Assembly: GCA_012719495.1 (NCBI GenBank)
Contig: JAAYAG010000041.1
Location: 42,205-106,204 of the forward strand
Reading direction: 5' to 3'
Origin: Bacteroidales bacterium
GTDB lineage: Bacteria; Bacteroidota; Bacteroidia; Bacteroidales; Prolixibacteraceae
Length of the DNA stretch: 64,000 nt
Position numbers and translations under genes: made by a program. Positions within the stretch are counted from its first letter, which is position 1; each line of letters begins with the position of its first letter. Shown piece by piece: positions 62,065-64,000 of this stretch. The notes beneath the pieces are model-generated. The model was given only the letters and a program-made list of their open reading frames with translations. It searched no databases and was not told the origin of the DNA.

Positions 62065-62844
62065 CTACTCCGCAGCAACCCCAAATTCAACAGTACCCAC
62101 ATTGGTAGTTTCACCTTTGGTCACAGTCACATTGGATAGCGCAACAGGGTCCATACCATTTTGTGGCTGTAACGTCACCGAGTATGTTCCCTCCGCAACT
62201 CCTTTAATCAGGAACAACCCTTCTTCATTGGCAATAGTACCAAGTGTATCGGTTCCAATCACTGCCCATACAAAAGGAAGTGCTGAAGCCGGAGAAACAG
62301 TTCCTTTGATTGCCCCAGTTGTAGCCTCACCAAACATCCGTATCACTGGTTTTAAGCTATATTGCCCATTGCCTTTTGCAATAACAGAACGTGAAGCATC
62401 AAAATCGAGCCATAATTTAAAATTTAATCCTTCTTCAAGTTCTTGATGAAAATTGAGTTTTAACCCAGAGGCTGAGCCAGAAGGCACTTTAAGTTCGTGA
62501 GTCTCGCCATCGACAACTACACTATTGCTGTCGCCTAATACTAAACGGACTTGAGAAATCTTACCTGCAGGTAACTCTATACTACCAAGGAGAGTATCCA
62601 GTCCGTCACGAAAATTCAGCAAATTATAAACCCCCGTGCGTTCAAGAGAAATTTCCTCTTCAGTTGAGTCATTCAGTTTAATAAAAACTTGCTGAATATC
62701 AACATTTACCTCATCGTAAACAGCTGGTGCATCGGTAAGGTAAAGCATTACTGTAGCCTTTTTATCTTCGGAACATTGAAAAAATACCAAAGACAACATG
62801 AACATTACAATAACAAATCCTACTAATCTCATTTTCTTTCCCAT
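62065..62844 (-). CDS. DUF4382 lipoprotein with carboxypeptidase-regulatory-like tail
   Basis: This 259-residue protein has a lipoprotein-type signal (VGFVIVMFMLSLVFFQC). A DUF4382 domain (about 25-165) starts TVMLYLTDAPAVYDEVNVDI and ends near YSLKPVIRMFGEATTG. A C-terminal beta-sandwich (170-255) resembles a carboxypeptidase-regulatory domain (VIGTDTLGTIANEEGLFLIK then GVAEGTYSVTLQPQNG). Both are common in outer-membrane and surface lipoproteins of unknown role. I start it at ATG 62844 (MGKKMRLVGFV); ATGs at 62853 and 62832 are alternatives. Confidence 0.85.
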   Translation of the reverse strand: MGKKMRLVGFVIVMFMLSLVFFQCSEDKKATVMLYLTDAPAVYDEVNVDIQQVFIKLNDSTEEEISLERTGVYNLLNFRDGLDTLLGSIELPAGKISQVRLVLGDSNSVVVDGETHELKVPSGSASGLKLNFHQELEEGLNFKLWLDFDASRSVIAKGNGQYSLKPVIRMFGEATTGAIKGTVSPASALPFVWAVIGTDTLGTIANEEGLFLIKGVAEGTYSVTLQPQNGMDPVALSNVTVTKGETTNVGTVEFGVAAE

Positions 62845-63242
62845 ACGAATCATTTGTCTTTTTTTGCGAATGGTTTCGATTGTAATCGATATCGCATGAT
62901 GAAAAACCATCCATTGTTAAACCTATCGAATCATGCGCTAAAAATTACCTAAATAATTTATTCTATCATCCTAAACGAAAATAATACAATTCATATTGCC
63001 TTTCCACATTTATTTCGTAATAAACCAACACAATACATCTTTACTAAATCGATAATAAATTACATATAGAAACATCATTACTAGCGCGATATCTATAAAC
63101 TAATATACGTATTTATAAGGGGAAAAAACGATGAACAAACTGAAAATTTTCCTCATAAAATGGAAATAAAAAAATCATCTACTGAAATGATTTAGTGTTG
63201 TACTATTTTAGCAGAGTTGAAAAAATAAAAACACATTTTACC
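62845..63242. other. Divergent intergenic region
   Basis: About 400 AT-rich bases between the DUF4382 gene and the carbonic anhydrase gene. No gene, hairpin or clear promoter box was found; a frame upstream of the carbonic anhydrase start gives no recognisable sequence. Confidence 0.5.
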
Positions 63243-63869
63243 ATGGATGTTGCACGTATTTTTGAAAACAACCGAAAATGGGTTGAAGAAAAATTAAAAG
63301 AGGATACTCGGTATTTTGTCTCTCTTGCCGAAGGCCAAAACCCGGAATTCCTGTACATTGGATGCTCCGACAGCAGAGTAACGGCCGAAGAACTAATGGG
63401 TGTTCGCCCTGGACAAGCGTTCGTGTACCGTAACATTGCCAACATGGTAAGCAATAATGATCTGAGCGCTCAAAGTGTAGTAAGCTATGCCGTTACACAC
63501 CTGAAAGTAAACCACATAGTAGTCTGCGGCCATTATTATTGCACCGGTATAAAAGCAGCTATGCAATCAGCAGATTTAGGAATTCTTAATCCGTGGCTGC
63601 GCAACGTACGCGATGTGTATCGGTTACACAAAACAGAATTGAATTCTATAAGCGACGAAGAAGAACGCTACAAACGTTTAGTAGAGCTTAATGTACAGGA
63701 ACAATGTATCAACGTGATAAAAACAGCCGATGTACAAAAAGCCTTCAAGGAATGTAACTTAAGAATTCATGGCTGGGTATTCGATATTGGCACTGGAAAA
63801 CTCATTGATTTAAAAATAGAAACAGACAAGATAATGAATGAGATTACCGAAATATACCGAATTATATAA
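63243..63869 (+). CDS. Beta-class carbonic anhydrase
   Basis: This 208-residue protein interconverts carbon dioxide and bicarbonate. The zinc ligands are in IGCSDSRVTAEELMG (Cys with the Asp-Arg dyad) and HIVVCGHYYCTGIKAAM (His and Cys). VRPGQAFVYRNIANMV is the typical segment between them. I start it at ATG 63243; an upstream frame adds residues with no family look. It stands alone. Length and motif spacing are normal. Confidence 0.94.
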   Translation: MDVARIFENNRKWVEEKLKEDTRYFVSLAEGQNPEFLYIGCSDSRVTAEELMGVRPGQAFVYRNIANMVSNNDLSAQSVVSYAVTHLKVNHIVVCGHYYCTGIKAAMQSADLGILNPWLRNVRDVYRLHKTELNSISDEEERYKRLVELNVQEQCINVIKTADVQKAFKECNLRIHGWVFDIGTGKLIDLKIETDKIMNEITEIYRII

Positions 63870-64000
63870 GCGTAACTAATAACCTGAGTTCGATTTTATT
63901 TTTAAAGTTCAGATTGGCATAAAACGCTGTTTTACAAAGCAAATTTTTGAGTATTAGCGGGCTAAATCGAGGAAATTTAATGCAGGAAAACAGTGTTTTA

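Overview
The window reads as chromosomal DNA of a Bacteroidota bacterium, most likely a free-living polysaccharide degrader of the Bacteroidia/Marinilabiliales type (genus-level placement is inference). The evidence is a hybrid two-component sensor with a C-terminal AraC domain, several type IX secretion (T9SS) sorting tails, an S46 dipeptidyl-peptidase, a DUF6377 regulator, start sites largely without Shine-Dalgarno sequences, and promoters matching the Bacteroidota -7 box TAnnTTTG.

Layout. 1-6000: the 3' part of a hybrid two-component regulator, then a YggS-type PLP protein, a dihydroorotate-dehydrogenase-like protein, an epimerase-like protein and a BASS-type transporter. 6150-14750 (all minus strand): a defence block with a complete type I restriction-modification operon (hsdR, rhuM-like, hsdM, hsdS), followed by a toxin-antitoxin-chaperone (TAC) module whose toxin gene is split by an in-frame stop. 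15000-17400: a LuxR-type response regulator, an OsmC protein and cysteine synthase. 17550-23870: a TetR-controlled tripartite RND efflux operon. 24000-29850: small membrane and tautomerase genes, a GH10 xylanase with two CBM6-like modules, and a T9SS cargo protein. 30190-34150: a BlaI/BlaR1-like pair with two clear operators, then a tandem pair of paralogous lipoproteins. 34240-38110: a lipoprotein, a T9SS-tailed protein and a large YadA-repeat/S74 autoprocessing surface protein.

38230-45310: an AT-rich stretch bracketed by clusters of small hairpins. It holds a PLD-nuclease/helicase/DUF3427 protein with a small partner (a candidate defence pair), a damaged or oddly started small gene, and a DUF6377 regulator. 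45318-49753: a tight operon of Nudix, aminopeptidase P, B3/B4-domain and nitrilase-family proteins, preceded by a CarD-like small protein. 49912-50142: a MITE-like element with terminal inverted repeats and a flanking duplication. 50150-55800: a lipoprotein, a DUF1801 protein, a ClC channel with CBS domains and an S46 peptidase with the DPP11-type Arg. 55912-55983: tRNA-Gly(CCC). 56016-58690: a double class II aldolase with a dead second domain, and a membrane AraC regulator. 58680-59490: a GxxExxY gene enclosed by 70-bp repeats. 59500-61945: an envelope operon (outer-membrane protein, flavodoxin, lipoprotein) behind three phased direct repeats. 62065-63869: a DUF4382 lipoprotein and a beta carbonic anhydrase.

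The points most worth a second look are the nonsense-split toxin in the TAC module, the palindromic repeat read in frame inside hsdS, the MITE-like element, the three phased GAGACCT repeats, the PLD-helicase-DUF3427 pair, the aldolase fusion whose second domain lost all four metal ligands, and the BlaR1 homologue with a replaced sensor domain.
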